A stretch of 64,000 bases of DNA, from contig CAJXTK010000001.1 of NCBI GenBank assembly GCA_913061115.1, positions 1 to 64,000 on the forward strand. The letters are read 5' to 3'. A model generated the notes under the pieces. The model did no database searches. It was given only the letters and a program-made list of their open reading frames with translations, and had not been told where the DNA came from. Source of the DNA: an uncultured Haliea sp. Its GTDB lineage: Bacteria; Pseudomonadota; Gammaproteobacteria; Pseudomonadales; Halieaceae. Within the stretch, counting starts at the first letter, position 1; each line of letters opens with the position of its first letter. The position numbers were made by a program, and so were the translations under genes. Below are positions 18,380 through 27,857 of the stretch, in pieces.

Positions 18380-21300
18380 ATGTCTGCGCGGAACTTAAAA
18401 TGGATCGCCTCCGCGCTGCTTGCGTTAATATTGGCGGTAGGGGTTGCCTGGTTCCAGTATCTGCGGCCCATCCCCGATTTTGGTCGCAAGGTCCTATTGT
18501 TCAGCAAAACCGACGGTTACCGCCATGAATCCATCGCGCCCGGTATCGATGCGCTAACGGCATTGGGGCGCAAGCATCGATTCAATGTCGTTGCCAGTGA
18601 GGATGCCACTCTCTTTTTCAAGGAGTCTCTCAATGCCTACCAGGCGGTCATATTCCTAAATACAACCGGGGACGTACTGGACGGTGAGCAGCAATACGCG
18701 TTTCAACGCTATATACAAGCCGGCGGCGGCTTTGTCGGCATCCACGCCGCTGCGGATACCGAGTGGGAAAAAAATGAGTGGCCCTGGTTTACGCGGCTGG
18801 TCGGTGGCGCTTTCAAAAGCCACCCAGCGATACAAACAGCCGACATCACTGTGGTCAACAAAGGCCACACTGCCACTGCTACACTGCCAGCACAGTGGAG
18901 CCGTAGCGATGAATGGTACGATTTCCAGCGCGTTAATTCCGGCACCAACACCTTACTCACCATCTCGGAAACCACCTACAAAGACGGCCGCAAAGGCGGC
19001 GATCATCCCATAGCGTGGTATCACGATTACGATGGCGGTCGCGCATTTTATACCGGCCTAGGACACAGTGCAGACACATATTCAGACAATAATTTCCTGC
19101 AGCACCTCGCCGGCGGAATCAGCTATGCAATGGGGAGCGATGTTTCGCTAGACTACAGTATAGCCATCCCCGAGTTCTGGCGATTTAATCGTGTCGTACT
19201 CGAATCAAGGCTGGATGAACCGGTTGCTATGGCTTTTACCCCTGCCGGAGACCTGATTTATATCGAGCGCAAAGGAGCCATTAAACGTTTTGATTTCAAC
19301 ACAGGGAAGACGGTTAAGGTAGGCCAACTGGACGTCTACACTGGAGGCGAGCAAGGCCTACTGGGCATCGCTTTCGATCCCGGATATGCCGACAACCACT
19401 GGGTGTATCTGTTCTACGCTATTGAGGATGGTGACGCAGTCGTCAACCGCTTATCTCGCTTCAATCTTGAGGGTGACACGCTGGATATTAAAGATGGCAT
19501 TACGGTACTGCAATTTCCGGTGGAAAGCGGTGACGTGCCACATACCGGTGGCTCGATGCAGTTCGACGACGAGGGACAGCTGTGGTTAAGCACCGGGGAC
19601 AATACCATTCCCCATGAATCGGATGGCTACAGCCCTGCCGACGATCGCGCGAACCGCACCCGCTTCGATGCTGGCCGCTCTGCAGGAAACACCCAGGATT
19701 TGCGCGGAAAAATTCTACATATCATCCCCCAGAATAACGGCAGTTACACCATTCCTGACGGAAACCTTTTCAGTGATGCGATTGACGGCCGCCTGGAAAT
19801 ATTTGCCATGGGACTGCGCAATCCCTACAAAATCTATTTCGACAACCTGACTGACACACTTTACTGGGGCGAGGTGGGACCGGACGCGAAGGATGACAAT
19901 AGCACCAGAGGCCCACGCGGTTATGATGAATTCAACCGCACCACAGTGCCTGGTAATTTCGGCTGGCCGTTTGTGATCGGTGATAACGAGCCCTACGCCT
20001 ACTTTGACTTCGCTAGCAATGAAAGCGACGGTGAACTTGTCAATCTCGCCGCACCCGAAAATCGATCCAGCAATAACACCGGCAGTAAAATACTGCCACC
20101 CGCACAACCGGCCTGGATTCATTACCCCTATAGCGTGTCCGACGAATTTATTGAACTCGGCGCGGGCGGCCGGTCGGGCATGACAGGCGGCATTTACCGT
20201 TCCGGGGACTATCCCGAAAACCCCAAGAAGCTACCTGCATACTACGATGAAAAGCTGTTTATTTTTGACTGGATGCGCCGCTGGGTGAAAGTGGTATCGC
20301 AGGACCAGCAGGGCAATATCACTAAAATTGAGCCGTTTATGGCCGACAATTCGTTCTCGGCGCCTATCGATCTGCGCTTTGCACCCGACGGGTCATTGTA
20401 CGTTCTGGAATACGGCAGCGCGTGGTTTTCCCAGAACGACGACGCCTACCTTTCCCGCCTGGAATACGACGACGGCGATAACCCACCACCTGTCGCCATT
20501 GCAAAAACTGACCGCAAGGTCGGTGCTCTGCCCTTTACCGCCAAACTGAACGGTGGAGAATCCTTTGACCGCAATGGCCCGACAGAGCAACTGACTTTTA
20601 GTTGGGATCTATTGCACAACGGCAAAGTCGGCCGTCATATTGCAAGCACTCGCGAGGCGGAATTCACAGCGGACGTAGCCGGCGAATACCAGCTGCAACT
20701 TACCGTTACTGACTTCGGTGGCGCCAGCAACAGTAACGGTGTCGTGCTGGTCGCAGGCAACGAACCGCCCGAGGTCACTGTGGACTTCGGTGGCGGCAAT
20801 GGCAGTTTCTACTGGCCGGATACACCACTGGAGTACGCCGTCAGTGTGACGGACCGAGAAGATGGCAGCACCGAAAATGACAGCATACCCGCCAGTCGTG
20901 TTGCGCACAGTTTTGAATATCTCGCCGAAGGCATGGACATGGCCTCCGTTGAAATGGGACACCAAGACTCAGCGGCCAACGCTCAAGATGGCCTGTCACT
21001 GATTGAAAAGAGTGACTGCATGGCCTGCCACACCGCAGAAAATGAATCCGTCGGCCCCAGCTTTTCTGCCATCGCAGCGCGCTACAGTCTCCCCGATGAC
21101 CTTCCAGCCCTGACGAACAAAGTATTAAATGGTGGCGCAGGCGAGTGGGGAGTGCGCATCATGTCACCCCACCCACAGCTAAGCCGTGGTGCCGTCGAAC
21201 TGATGGTACGCTACATTGTCGACCCGAACGCTGCCGCCGATGACAGCGGGCTGACAACGAAGGGGGTGCTGACTTTCCAACAACATCTCGATAATTTCCG

Positions 21301-21850
21301 CGACCTGGGCATGGCCGGAAAACTCAATGCCGGTCAGTATCTGTTTGATGTCAGCTACAACGACAAGGGTGCTAACAATGTTCCCGCCTTGACCACACGA
21401 CAAACCTATCGCCTGCGGCATCCGCTAGTGCTGGCGACTGATTTCGATGAGCTTGAGAATGTACTGGTCATACAGGTCGATCAGTTGGATAGCCAGATCG
21501 TTATCATGCGCAGTGGGGAAACCCTGAAAAACCGATCTTTTGCTAGGCTGAACCAGGTGGATCTGACCGCCATCGAAATGCTCCGGGTGGGCGTTACCAC
21601 ATCGATGTTGTTCACCATTGGCGGAGAGCTGACTTTACGCCTGGGCAGTATGGCCAGTGAACCCATCGCCAGCGCGACCATCGAGAACAAAAATATCGGT
21701 ATCCCCTCCAGCCTGACCTACTACAATTTGCCCGTCGCTAATATCAACGGCGCTCACGATATCTTCCTAGCGTCGGAGACGCTAGCTGCAACCGGAAAGC
21801 TATCGCCGAATTTTATTATGTTAACAGTCGAGTTCATTCGCAGTAAGTAA
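18380..21850 (+). CDS. ThuA / PQQ-type sugar dehydrogenase / PKD / cytochrome c / C-terminal beta-domain fusion
   Basis: A 1156-residue exported multidomain protein. After an N-terminal anchor (about 8-26), a ThuA-like glutamine-amidotransferase-fold domain spans about 38-255 (KVLLFSKTDGYRHESI, GGGFVGIHAAADTE). A GSDH-type beta-propeller covers about 265-695, including HTGGSMQFDDEGQLW, LRGKILHI and MGLRNPYKIYFD. A PKD-like domain runs about 697-790, a cytochrome c domain has heme site CMACH at 880-884, and a beta-rich domain resembling CBM6-type modules spans about 965-1155. This build suggests a periplasmic carbohydrate dehydrogenase passing electrons to heme c. It follows the TonB receptor by 57 nt and is convergent with a sulfatase. 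The substrate and the PQQ requirement are inferred; no pqq genes are in the window. Confidence 0.85.
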   Translation: MSARNLKWIASALLALILAVGVAWFQYLRPIPDFGRKVLLFSKTDGYRHESIAPGIDALTALGRKHRFNVVASEDATLFFKESLNAYQAVIFLNTTGDVLDGEQQYAFQRYIQAGGGFVGIHAAADTEWEKNEWPWFTRLVGGAFKSHPAIQTADITVVNKGHTATATLPAQWSRSDEWYDFQRVNSGTNTLLTISETTYKDGRKGGDHPIAWYHDYDGGRAFYTGLGHSADTYSDNNFLQHLAGGISYAMGSDVSLDYSIAIPEFWRFNRVVLESRLDEPVAMAFTPAGDLIYIERKGAIKRFDFNTGKTVKVGQLDVYTGGEQGLLGIAFDPGYADNHWVYLFYAIEDGDAVVNRLSRFNLEGDTLDIKDGITVLQFPVESGDVPHTGGSMQFDDEGQLWLSTGDNTIPHESDGYSPADDRANRTRFDAGRSAGNTQDLRGKILHIIPQNNGSYTIPDGNLFSDAIDGRLEIFAMGLRNPYKIYFDNLTDTLYWGEVGPDAKDDNSTRGPRGYDEFNRTTVPGNFGWPFVIGDNEPYAYFDFASNESDGELVNLAAPENRSSNNTGSKILPPAQPAWIHYPYSVSDEFIELGAGGRSGMTGGIYRSGDYPENPKKLPAYYDEKLFIFDWMRRWVKVVSQDQQGNITKIEPFMADNSFSAPIDLRFAPDGSLYVLEYGSAWFSQNDDAYLSRLEYDDGDNPPPVAIAKTDRKVGALPFTAKLNGGESFDRNGPTEQLTFSWDLLHNGKVGRHIASTREAEFTADVAGEYQLQLTVTDFGGASNSNGVVLVAGNEPPEVTVDFGGGNGSFYWPDTPLEYAVSVTDREDGSTENDSIPASRVAHSFEYLAEGMDMASVEMGHQDSAANAQDGLSLIEKSDCMACHTAENESVGPSFSAIAARYSLPDDLPALTNKVLNGGAGEWGVRIMSPHPQLSRGAVELMVRYIVDPNAAADDSGLTTKGVLTFQQHLDNFRDLGMAGKLNAGQYLFDVSYNDKGANNVPALTTRQTYRLRHPLVLATDFDELENVLVIQVDQLDSQIVIMRSGETLKNRSFARLNQVDLTAIEMLRVGVTTSMLFTIGGELTLRLGSMASEPIASATIENKNIGIPSSLTYYNLPVANINGAHDIFLASETLAATGKLSPNFIMLTVEFIRSK

Positions 21851-21880
21851 AGACAATCCCAGCAATAGGAAACCATCGCC

Positions 21881-23455
21881 TTACAACCACAACATCAACT
21901 TCTCGACCGCTCGAATCACCGGCCCGTGGTACCACGGCACCTCGGGGTCAATCTCTGGCACCTGGTACTGGGCCCGCAGGGCCTGCAAGCGCTTCTGCAG
22001 ATCCTTGGTGATAGCGGCGTAACCCTGTTTGCCGTAGAGATTCACCTGATCCTCTGGATCGGTCACCAGATCAAATAACTCCCACTCATCATTTTGGTAG
22101 TAGTAAACCAGCTTATAGCGGTCGGTGCGCACGCCGTAGTGGCGCGCGACGCCGTGAAAGCCAGGGTTTTCGTAAAAGTGGTAATACAGATCCCGATCCC
22201 AAGGTTTGGGGTTGTCCTCAAACAACGGCAACAGACTGACGCCATGCATCGGTGTTTTGGGTGCTACACCCGCAGCGGCCAGCAGTGTGGGCGCAAAATC
22301 GATGTTCTGCACCAAAGCATCCGATGTACTACCGGGCTTGATGTGTCCCTGCCACTCCATCAGCAGCGGCACCTGAGAGGACACCTCGTCCATCCAGCGT
22401 TTGTCGAACCAGCCGTTTTCTCCGAGGAAAAAGCCTTGGTCAGAACTGTACAGGACGATAGTATTTTCCATCAAACCATTAGCCTCAAGATAATCTAACA
22501 GCCGACCTATCTGACGATCCATGCTCTTCACTGATGCCGCATAAGTTTTGACATAGCGTTGGTACTTCCAGCGCAGATCGTCCTGTCCTGTCAGATCCGC
22601 TTTTTCATACTGAAGATTGCCCTCGGCAAATGCATTTTGCCATAGCGCACCTTGTTCAGGCGTCAGATCCTTACCCATACGCAGTTTGACGTCGTTGTCG
22701 GTCATGTAATCTTTTATTCGCATACGCGCTTCGCTGCGCGCTTGGGTCAGGTCATCCAAATTTCGAAACAGTGAGTCGGGCTCTTTCAGCTGCTCTTCCT
22801 CATCCCAGTCGCGCAGTTCCTCAGGCCCCGGCAGCCAATCGCGGTGCGGCGTTTTGTGGTTGTAGAGCAAGAAAAAAGGGCTGTCCATCTGTTTCGCCTG
22901 CCCCAGCCAGGCAATCGTTTTATCGGTCACCAGGTCCGCGACGTAACCCGTCGTCTCTTCCACGCCATTGGGACTTCTGAACACTGGGTTGTAGTAGGTA
23001 CCCTGCTCGAACACGTTGTCGATGACATCCCAGTGATCAAACCCCACAGGATCGCTGTACAAGTGCCATTTACCAATGACAGCAGTTTGATAGCCCGCCC
23101 CCTGCAAAAGACTGGAGAGCGTTTGCTGCTCGCCATCGAAGGGACCAGACCATTCATTACTGTAGAATCCGTTTGCGTGGCTGTGGAGGCCGGTGAGCAG
23201 TGTCGCTCGGCTAGGTCCGCAGATCGCATTCCCGACATAGGCGCGATCAAATCGGATACCGCCCGCTGCAATGCGGTCAATATTGGGGGTCTCCACTAAA
23301 CTGTCACCGTAGGCACTGACGGCGCTAACGGCGTGGTCATCGGAGAAAATAAACACAATATTGGGACGTTCCGCGGCAGCTAAACTCATGCTAAAAGTCA
23401 ACGATAACAATGTCGAAACCAGTCGACCTGTTTGATTCCCGTCAAACTTAAGCAT
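21881..23455 (-). CDS. Exported Cys-type sulfatase
   Basis: A 524-residue formylglycine sulfatase with a signal peptide ending near SLAAA. The metal block RPNIVFIFSDDHAVSA comes before the signature CGPSRATLLTG, whose cysteine is about residue 79. GKWHLY, NHKTPHRDW and LYSSDQGFFLGENGWFDKRW are further family motifs; the length and the WYHGPVIR tail are typical of S1-family sulfatases acting on sulfated glycans or esters. Two in-frame ATGs exist at 23461 and 23455. GGGGA is only one base from the first and 7 nt from the second, so 23455 is chosen. It is convergent with the ThuA/dehydrogenase gene (30 bp) and divergent from the VOC gene. It belongs to a different subfamily from the other two sulfatases here. 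Confidence 0.9.
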   Translation of the reverse strand: MLKFDGNQTGRLVSTLLSLTFSMSLAAAERPNIVFIFSDDHAVSAVSAYGDSLVETPNIDRIAAGGIRFDRAYVGNAICGPSRATLLTGLHSHANGFYSNEWSGPFDGEQQTLSSLLQGAGYQTAVIGKWHLYSDPVGFDHWDVIDNVFEQGTYYNPVFRSPNGVEETTGYVADLVTDKTIAWLGQAKQMDSPFFLLYNHKTPHRDWLPGPEELRDWDEEEQLKEPDSLFRNLDDLTQARSEARMRIKDYMTDNDVKLRMGKDLTPEQGALWQNAFAEGNLQYEKADLTGQDDLRWKYQRYVKTYAASVKSMDRQIGRLLDYLEANGLMENTIVLYSSDQGFFLGENGWFDKRWMDEVSSQVPLLMEWQGHIKPGSTSDALVQNIDFAPTLLAAAGVAPKTPMHGVSLLPLFEDNPKPWDRDLYYHFYENPGFHGVARHYGVRTDRYKLVYYYQNDEWELFDLVTDPEDQVNLYGKQGYAAITKDLQKRLQALRAQYQVPEIDPEVPWYHGPVIRAVEKLMLWL

Positions 23456-23800
23456 AGTCATATCCCCATTATTTTGCGCTCAGTAGTACCCCATCTCACC
23501 CACAAAGGGAATCTATTTGGAAGCGATATACATTGTCAAATACAACGACATAGGCCATTTCCGCATATCCCGAACAATATGGTTTGGAAGCACACATGTC
23601 ATAGACGCCCATTGCTTTGACCCGGTAATCGTGTCGAAATTACCCTCCGGTTGCAACGCGCGTTAGAGATCATGCCACATAAGTCTATCCTGACAAGCGC
23701 TGCCTGAATATTGTGAGTTGAGCCATGAGTGCTTTTCAGCACATGCGCTGCTACCATAAGCGGCTAATAGTCAAAAATATAATCGAAGAAGACTAGACTA
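23456..23800. other. Divergent intergenic region before the VOC gene
   Basis: About 345 bp without a supported gene, between divergent sulfatase and VOC genes. A 62-codon plus-strand frame at 23432-23620 overlaps the sulfatase start and has no recognisable features. A small hairpin GTGCT-TTTC-AGCAC is at 23729-23742. The last 60 bp before the VOC start are AT-rich (for example AAAAATATAAT), consistent with a promoter. I see no clear operator or RNA gene. Confidence 0.5.
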
Positions 23801-24439
23801 ATGCAAAAATCCTCGACGGTAACCGACAAGACAGCTGTTCTTAGGCCACTGGGGAATATTCACCATCTAGCCTTGCGCTGCCGCGATGCCGAACAAACGC
23901 GCTGGTTTTATGAAGATGTCCTAGGCCTAACACTGGCGGCGGCACTGTCTCTGGAAAACTCACCCGGCACTGAAAAAGAACGCCCGTTTTTGCACCTTTT
24001 CCTCGAGCTTGGCGATGGCGATTACATCGCTTTTTTTGATGAACCGGGTCACGCCAAACCAGAGCAGTTTGAAATCAAAGATAGCTTTGATATTCACATC
24101 GCCTTCGAAACAGAAAATATGGAGTCAATGCTGGCTTGGAAAGATAAGATTAGTGCTGCCGGAGATTTTATTTTTGGCCCTATCGATCACGAGTTTGTTG
24201 AATCCGTGTACTTCTTTGACCCGAACGGCTATGCCTTGGAGATTACTCACAAAACCGCCAAGCACGATGCCGTACTCTTAGAAGAGAAAAGCAATGCAAG
24301 GCAACAAATTGCAGAATGGAGCGCGCGCACACGGGCGAAGAAAATCGAGGTTTTTGGCGCGGATGCTATTGATTCGCGCTGCAGCGCCCTGCTCGCTCCG
24401 CACCCCGACACGCAAAAATCGCCTTCGAAGAAAACCTGA
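23801..24439 (+). CDS. VOC-family (glyoxalase/extradiol dioxygenase fold) protein
   Basis: A 212-residue cytoplasmic protein of the vicinal-oxygen-chelate superfamily. A beta-alpha-beta-beta-beta module starts at NIHHLALRCRDAEQTRWFYEDVLGLTL and closes with VYFFDPNGYALEIT, so His near residue 22 and Glu near residue 148 are candidate metal ligands. The C-terminal 60 residues are charged and probably form an extra helix. Members act as glyoxalases, isomerases or ring-cleaving dioxygenases, and the reaction cannot be chosen from this sequence. Its stop overlaps the start of the alpha/beta hydrolase as TGATG, implying coupled translation. A pairing of ring or bond cleavage with hydrolysis is plausible. 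Confidence 0.8.
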   Translation: MQKSSTVTDKTAVLRPLGNIHHLALRCRDAEQTRWFYEDVLGLTLAAALSLENSPGTEKERPFLHLFLELGDGDYIAFFDEPGHAKPEQFEIKDSFDIHIAFETENMESMLAWKDKISAAGDFIFGPIDHEFVESVYFFDPNGYALEITHKTAKHDAVLLEEKSNARQQIAEWSARTRAKKIEVFGADAIDSRCSALLAPHPDTQKSPSKKT

Positions 24440-25617
24440 TGTTTGTAGATACTGATAAGGGTATCGAAAGAACAGCATACCTGATGCTCTTTCAGGAAAA
24501 ATCTGCCGGCTTCAAGGACGTCTACGGAGGCGTTGACCATGTTGTGTTGCGCTCACACCGAATGCGGCCAGCGGCGTCGCAATCAAAAACCGTCATCATT
24601 TTTATGCATCCGATTGGCGGCGGTGAGTATCTACCGCTGCCGATGGCACTTGCCAAAGCCGGACATCATGTTATCTATTGTCAAAGCCGCTACCCCAATA
24701 ACGACACCGCACTCATCATGGAGAAAGTGGCGTTGGATATGGGCGAGTGCATCAGGGATGCAAAGGAACGACTGGGCTACGAAAAAGTCATTCTTGGTGG
24801 ATGGAGCGGAGGCGGCTCGCTTGCATTGTTTTATCAGCGCCAGGCCGAGCACGCCACAGTGATCTCTACGCCAGCGGGTGATCCGCCGAATTTACAGGAG
24901 GAAAATCTAATTCCTGCGGACGGCATGATGCTACTGGCCGCACATGTCAGCCGTGCGCTGACATTGACCGAATGGATGGACGCCTCCATTCTGGATGAAA
25001 CCAACCCCGATATCCGTGACCCTGAGCTCGACCTATACAATCCGGACAACCCCAATCAGCCACCCTATAGTGTCGAATTTCAAAAGCGTTATCAGGCCGC
25101 CCAAATCGCGCGAAATCGACGTATTACAGCCTGGGTTAAGGCGAAGTTGGAAGCATTACGAACACAGGGTAAACCCAATGAAGAATTTGCGTTTACCGTT
25201 CACGGCACTATGGCAGCACCCGTATGGCTGGACAACACTATCGACCCTAACGAGCGGAGGCCTAACACCTGTTTTCTCGGTGATCCAAAAGTCGTGAACA
25301 ACAGTCCCATCGGACTCGCCCGCTTCACCACATTGCGCAGCTGGTTGTCACAATGGAGCTATGATGAGTCCAATGCCAATGGTATTGATGATGCTGCTAG
25401 CATGAGCCTGCCGACACTGGTCATTAACAACGCCGCCGATGACGCCTGCACACCAAGTCACGCAAAAAGGCTGTTTGATGCCGTTGCTAACGACAACAAG
25501 GAATTTGTTGAGATTATTGGCGCTACCCATTACTACCTCGGTCAACATGAACAGCTGCGACAAGCAGAAAAAGCCTGCACGCTATGGTTGCGCAAGCAGG
25601 GCTTGACGGACGTATGA
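24439..25617 (+). CDS. Alpha/beta hydrolase
   Basis: A 392-residue alpha/beta-hydrolase without a signal peptide. The oxyanion region is FMHPIGGGEYLPLPMALAKAG, the nucleophile elbow GGWSGGGSLALF has its serine near residue 123, a late acid is likely in NNAADDACTPSHAK, and the catalytic His is in GATHYYLGQ. The ATG overlaps the VOC stop by one base. A DUF3604 gene follows after 63 nt on the same strand. It probably hydrolyses an ester or C-C bond in the product of the VOC enzyme. Homologues are usually annotated only as hydrolases, so the substrate is unknown. Confidence 0.82.
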   Translation: MFVDTDKGIERTAYLMLFQEKSAGFKDVYGGVDHVVLRSHRMRPAASQSKTVIIFMHPIGGGEYLPLPMALAKAGHHVIYCQSRYPNNDTALIMEKVALDMGECIRDAKERLGYEKVILGGWSGGGSLALFYQRQAEHATVISTPAGDPPNLQEENLIPADGMMLLAAHVSRALTLTEWMDASILDETNPDIRDPELDLYNPDNPNQPPYSVEFQKRYQAAQIARNRRITAWVKAKLEALRTQGKPNEEFAFTVHGTMAAPVWLDNTIDPNERRPNTCFLGDPKVVNNSPIGLARFTTLRSWLSQWSYDESNANGIDDAASMSLPTLVINNAADDACTPSHAKRLFDAVANDNKEFVEIIGATHYYLGQHEQLRQAEKACTLWLRKQGLTDV

Positions 25618-25680
25618 CTGTGTACGTTGATACAGTGAAAAAAAACGGTGTCCCACCAGAGCTATTACAGGAATTGATTA

Positions 25681-27708
25681 ATGTCCGTGCGTAAAAACCT
25701 TCAGCTCGCAGCAATCTTAAGCCTTTCGACATCCGCTTTGGCAGAAGCACCACGTCCAATCGAGGTCGCAGAAATTAGCACATCGCCCCCTCCGTTCTCG
25801 CGAACAGAAGAGCGCGAGCCGTGCGCCAGTTACACCGCCGAGCGGCGGCCGCATTTTGGCGATATGCACGTGCACACTTCTTGGTCTTTTGATGCCAGCA
25901 GCCAGGACACACGCAACACACCGGCTGATGCTTACCGATTTGCGCAAGGTCATCCAATGGGCATCCAGCCCTATGACGAGAACGACAAACCAACACGCAC
26001 CATACAGCTCGATCGTCCGCTAGATTTCACTGCCGTCACAGACCACGCTGAATTCATGGGTGAGATGCGCATGTGCACGACCGAGGGTCTACCGGGTTAC
26101 TGGCACCCCGTGTGCATCGCACACCGAAACATACCAAGGCTCTCCTTCCTCACCTTTGCCACCTTGGGCATGGCATACAAAACACGCTGGGGACTGTGCG
26201 GAGACAATAATGACATTTGTTTTGCTCAAGCCACTGACACTTGGAAGGACATTCAAAGGGATACCGAGGACGCCTATGACCGAAGCAGCGATTGCAGCTT
26301 TACCAGCTTCGTGGGTTATGAATGGACCGCTAGTGGCGGGACCGGGCAGAACCTGCATCACAATGTAATTTTTCGCAACGAGCACGTTCCTAACCGGGCC
26401 ATGAGTTGGATAGAAACACCGTCTCAGGTCCAGCTTTGGGACTATTTAGATGAAGAATGTGTCCTAGGGAAGCCTGGGTGTGACGCGGTGGTGATACCAC
26501 ACAACTCCAATATATCAGGCGGACTGATGTTTGAAACCGCTCGCATTACCAACGCCGACATTCCAGCAGATCCAGTCACTGCTCAGGAAGCCGCTCGCAG
26601 GGCTCGCTGGAATACTCTTTTTGAAGTAATGCAGCACAAGGGTTCTTCGGAGTGTGACAGTCGCCTGCCAGTTTGGTCAGAAGACGAGTACTGCAACTTC
26701 GAGAAGTTGGGCTATGATAGCTTTGGCGGAAAAAATACTGGGCACACTCAGTTCGCCGTCCTAGAATTTCTGAGTCCCGTCCTCGGTGAGGACATAATTC
26801 CGGTTACAACACCACCGTCTGAGACTAATTTTCTGCGCTATGCTCTCAAGAAAGGGCTGCAGCAGCAGGCTGAACTGGGTGTGAACAGCTTCAAATTCGG
26901 CATGATTTCTAGTACCGACACCCATATCGCCGCGCCAGGACTGACTATGGAGAAAAATCATCCGGGGCACGGGGGCGCAGGAATGGGTGCTCGTGATGGT
27001 ATGCCCGCAGGTCTGCCCGATGAACTGGAGTATGGCCCTGGCGGTCTGGCGGTGCTCTACGCCGAGGAGAACAGCCGCGATGCTTTGTTCGCCGCCATGC
27101 AACGGCGAGAGGCCTATGCAACTAGCGGGACCCGCCCTGTACTGCGTTTCTTTGGAGGCTGGAATTACCCAGAAAATCTCTGTGGAATGGATGATATGGT
27201 TACTCAAGGTTATGCAGGGGGAGTGCCCATGGGTGGAGATCTGCCCCCTGCCGCCGTCGCCAACGCGTCTCCTCGTTTTCTCGTCTCTGCCAGCATGGAC
27301 AATGGCACCCCTGAATACCCAGGCAGCCCGCTGCAACGCATCCAGCTCGTTAAAGGCTGGCATGAAAATGGCGAACTGCACGAGAAAGTACTCGGTGTCG
27401 CCGGCGGGGACAACAATGCCAGCGTAGATATCAATACTTGCGAGCCCACCGGCAGCGGTCATAGTCAACTTTGCAGCGTGTGGCAGGATAACGACTTTAA
27501 CCCTTCTGCACAGTCTTTTTATTATACCCGCGTGTTGGAAGATCCCAGCTGTCGCTGGAGTCAGCGCATCTGTGCCAATGCCGGCGTGCGCTGCGACGAT
27601 CCAGGGAGCATTCCTCAAAGTATGGAAAACTGCTGTGCGCCAGAACACCAGAAAGTTATTCAGGAGCGCGCATGGAGCTCACCCATCTGGTACACGCCGC
27701 CAGTATAA
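25681..27708 (+). CDS. Exported DUF3604 protein (PHP-like fold), copy 3
   Basis: A 675-residue DUF3604 protein with a signal peptide (about residues 1-21, ending SALAEA). Motifs are HFGDMHVHTSWSFDA (about 58-72), AVTDHAEFMGE, FVGYEWTASG, VIPHNSN, SSTDTHIAAPG and RREAYATSGTRPV. It is clearly paralogous to the copy at 8325: the LPDEL-PGGLAVL-ENSR-ALF-AM-RREAY stretch and the cysteine pattern are shared. The ATG has AGGAA about 7 nt upstream. A related metal-dependent ester hydrolase role in the periplasm is inferred; the family has no settled function. It follows the VOC-hydrolase pair by 63 nt, which ties that pair to the sulfatase/DUF3604 locus. The next gene is 149 nt away. Confidence 0.85.
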   Translation: MSVRKNLQLAAILSLSTSALAEAPRPIEVAEISTSPPPFSRTEEREPCASYTAERRPHFGDMHVHTSWSFDASSQDTRNTPADAYRFAQGHPMGIQPYDENDKPTRTIQLDRPLDFTAVTDHAEFMGEMRMCTTEGLPGYWHPVCIAHRNIPRLSFLTFATLGMAYKTRWGLCGDNNDICFAQATDTWKDIQRDTEDAYDRSSDCSFTSFVGYEWTASGGTGQNLHHNVIFRNEHVPNRAMSWIETPSQVQLWDYLDEECVLGKPGCDAVVIPHNSNISGGLMFETARITNADIPADPVTAQEAARRARWNTLFEVMQHKGSSECDSRLPVWSEDEYCNFEKLGYDSFGGKNTGHTQFAVLEFLSPVLGEDIIPVTTPPSETNFLRYALKKGLQQQAELGVNSFKFGMISSTDTHIAAPGLTMEKNHPGHGGAGMGARDGMPAGLPDELEYGPGGLAVLYAEENSRDALFAAMQRREAYATSGTRPVLRFFGGWNYPENLCGMDDMVTQGYAGGVPMGGDLPPAAVANASPRFLVSASMDNGTPEYPGSPLQRIQLVKGWHENGELHEKVLGVAGGDNNASVDINTCEPTGSGHSQLCSVWQDNDFNPSAQSFYYTRVLEDPSCRWSQRICANAGVRCDDPGSIPQSMENCCAPEHQKVIQERAWSSPIWYTPPV

Positions 27709-27857
27709 TCGCCCTGAAAAACACATTATTAGGATACCCTGCCGCTTTCGGCCAAGCGCTCGGGCTTGAATGTCCCTGCAGACCGAGTAATATCATGATC
27801 GCACTGCTATTATTTCCCGGAAGCGAAAAAAACGGTTAAAAGCCCAGGAAGCCAACT

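Noticed and set aside
25622-25639. CTGT...ACAG pair upstream of the third DUF3604 gene, resembling a LexA box
   Set aside because: The spacing is 10 bases between CTGT and ACAG instead of 8, and the centre is not AT-rich.
26761-27648. 295-codon minus-strand frame inside the third DUF3604 gene
   Set aside because: It is an antisense shadow of a clear protein-coding gene with conserved motifs.
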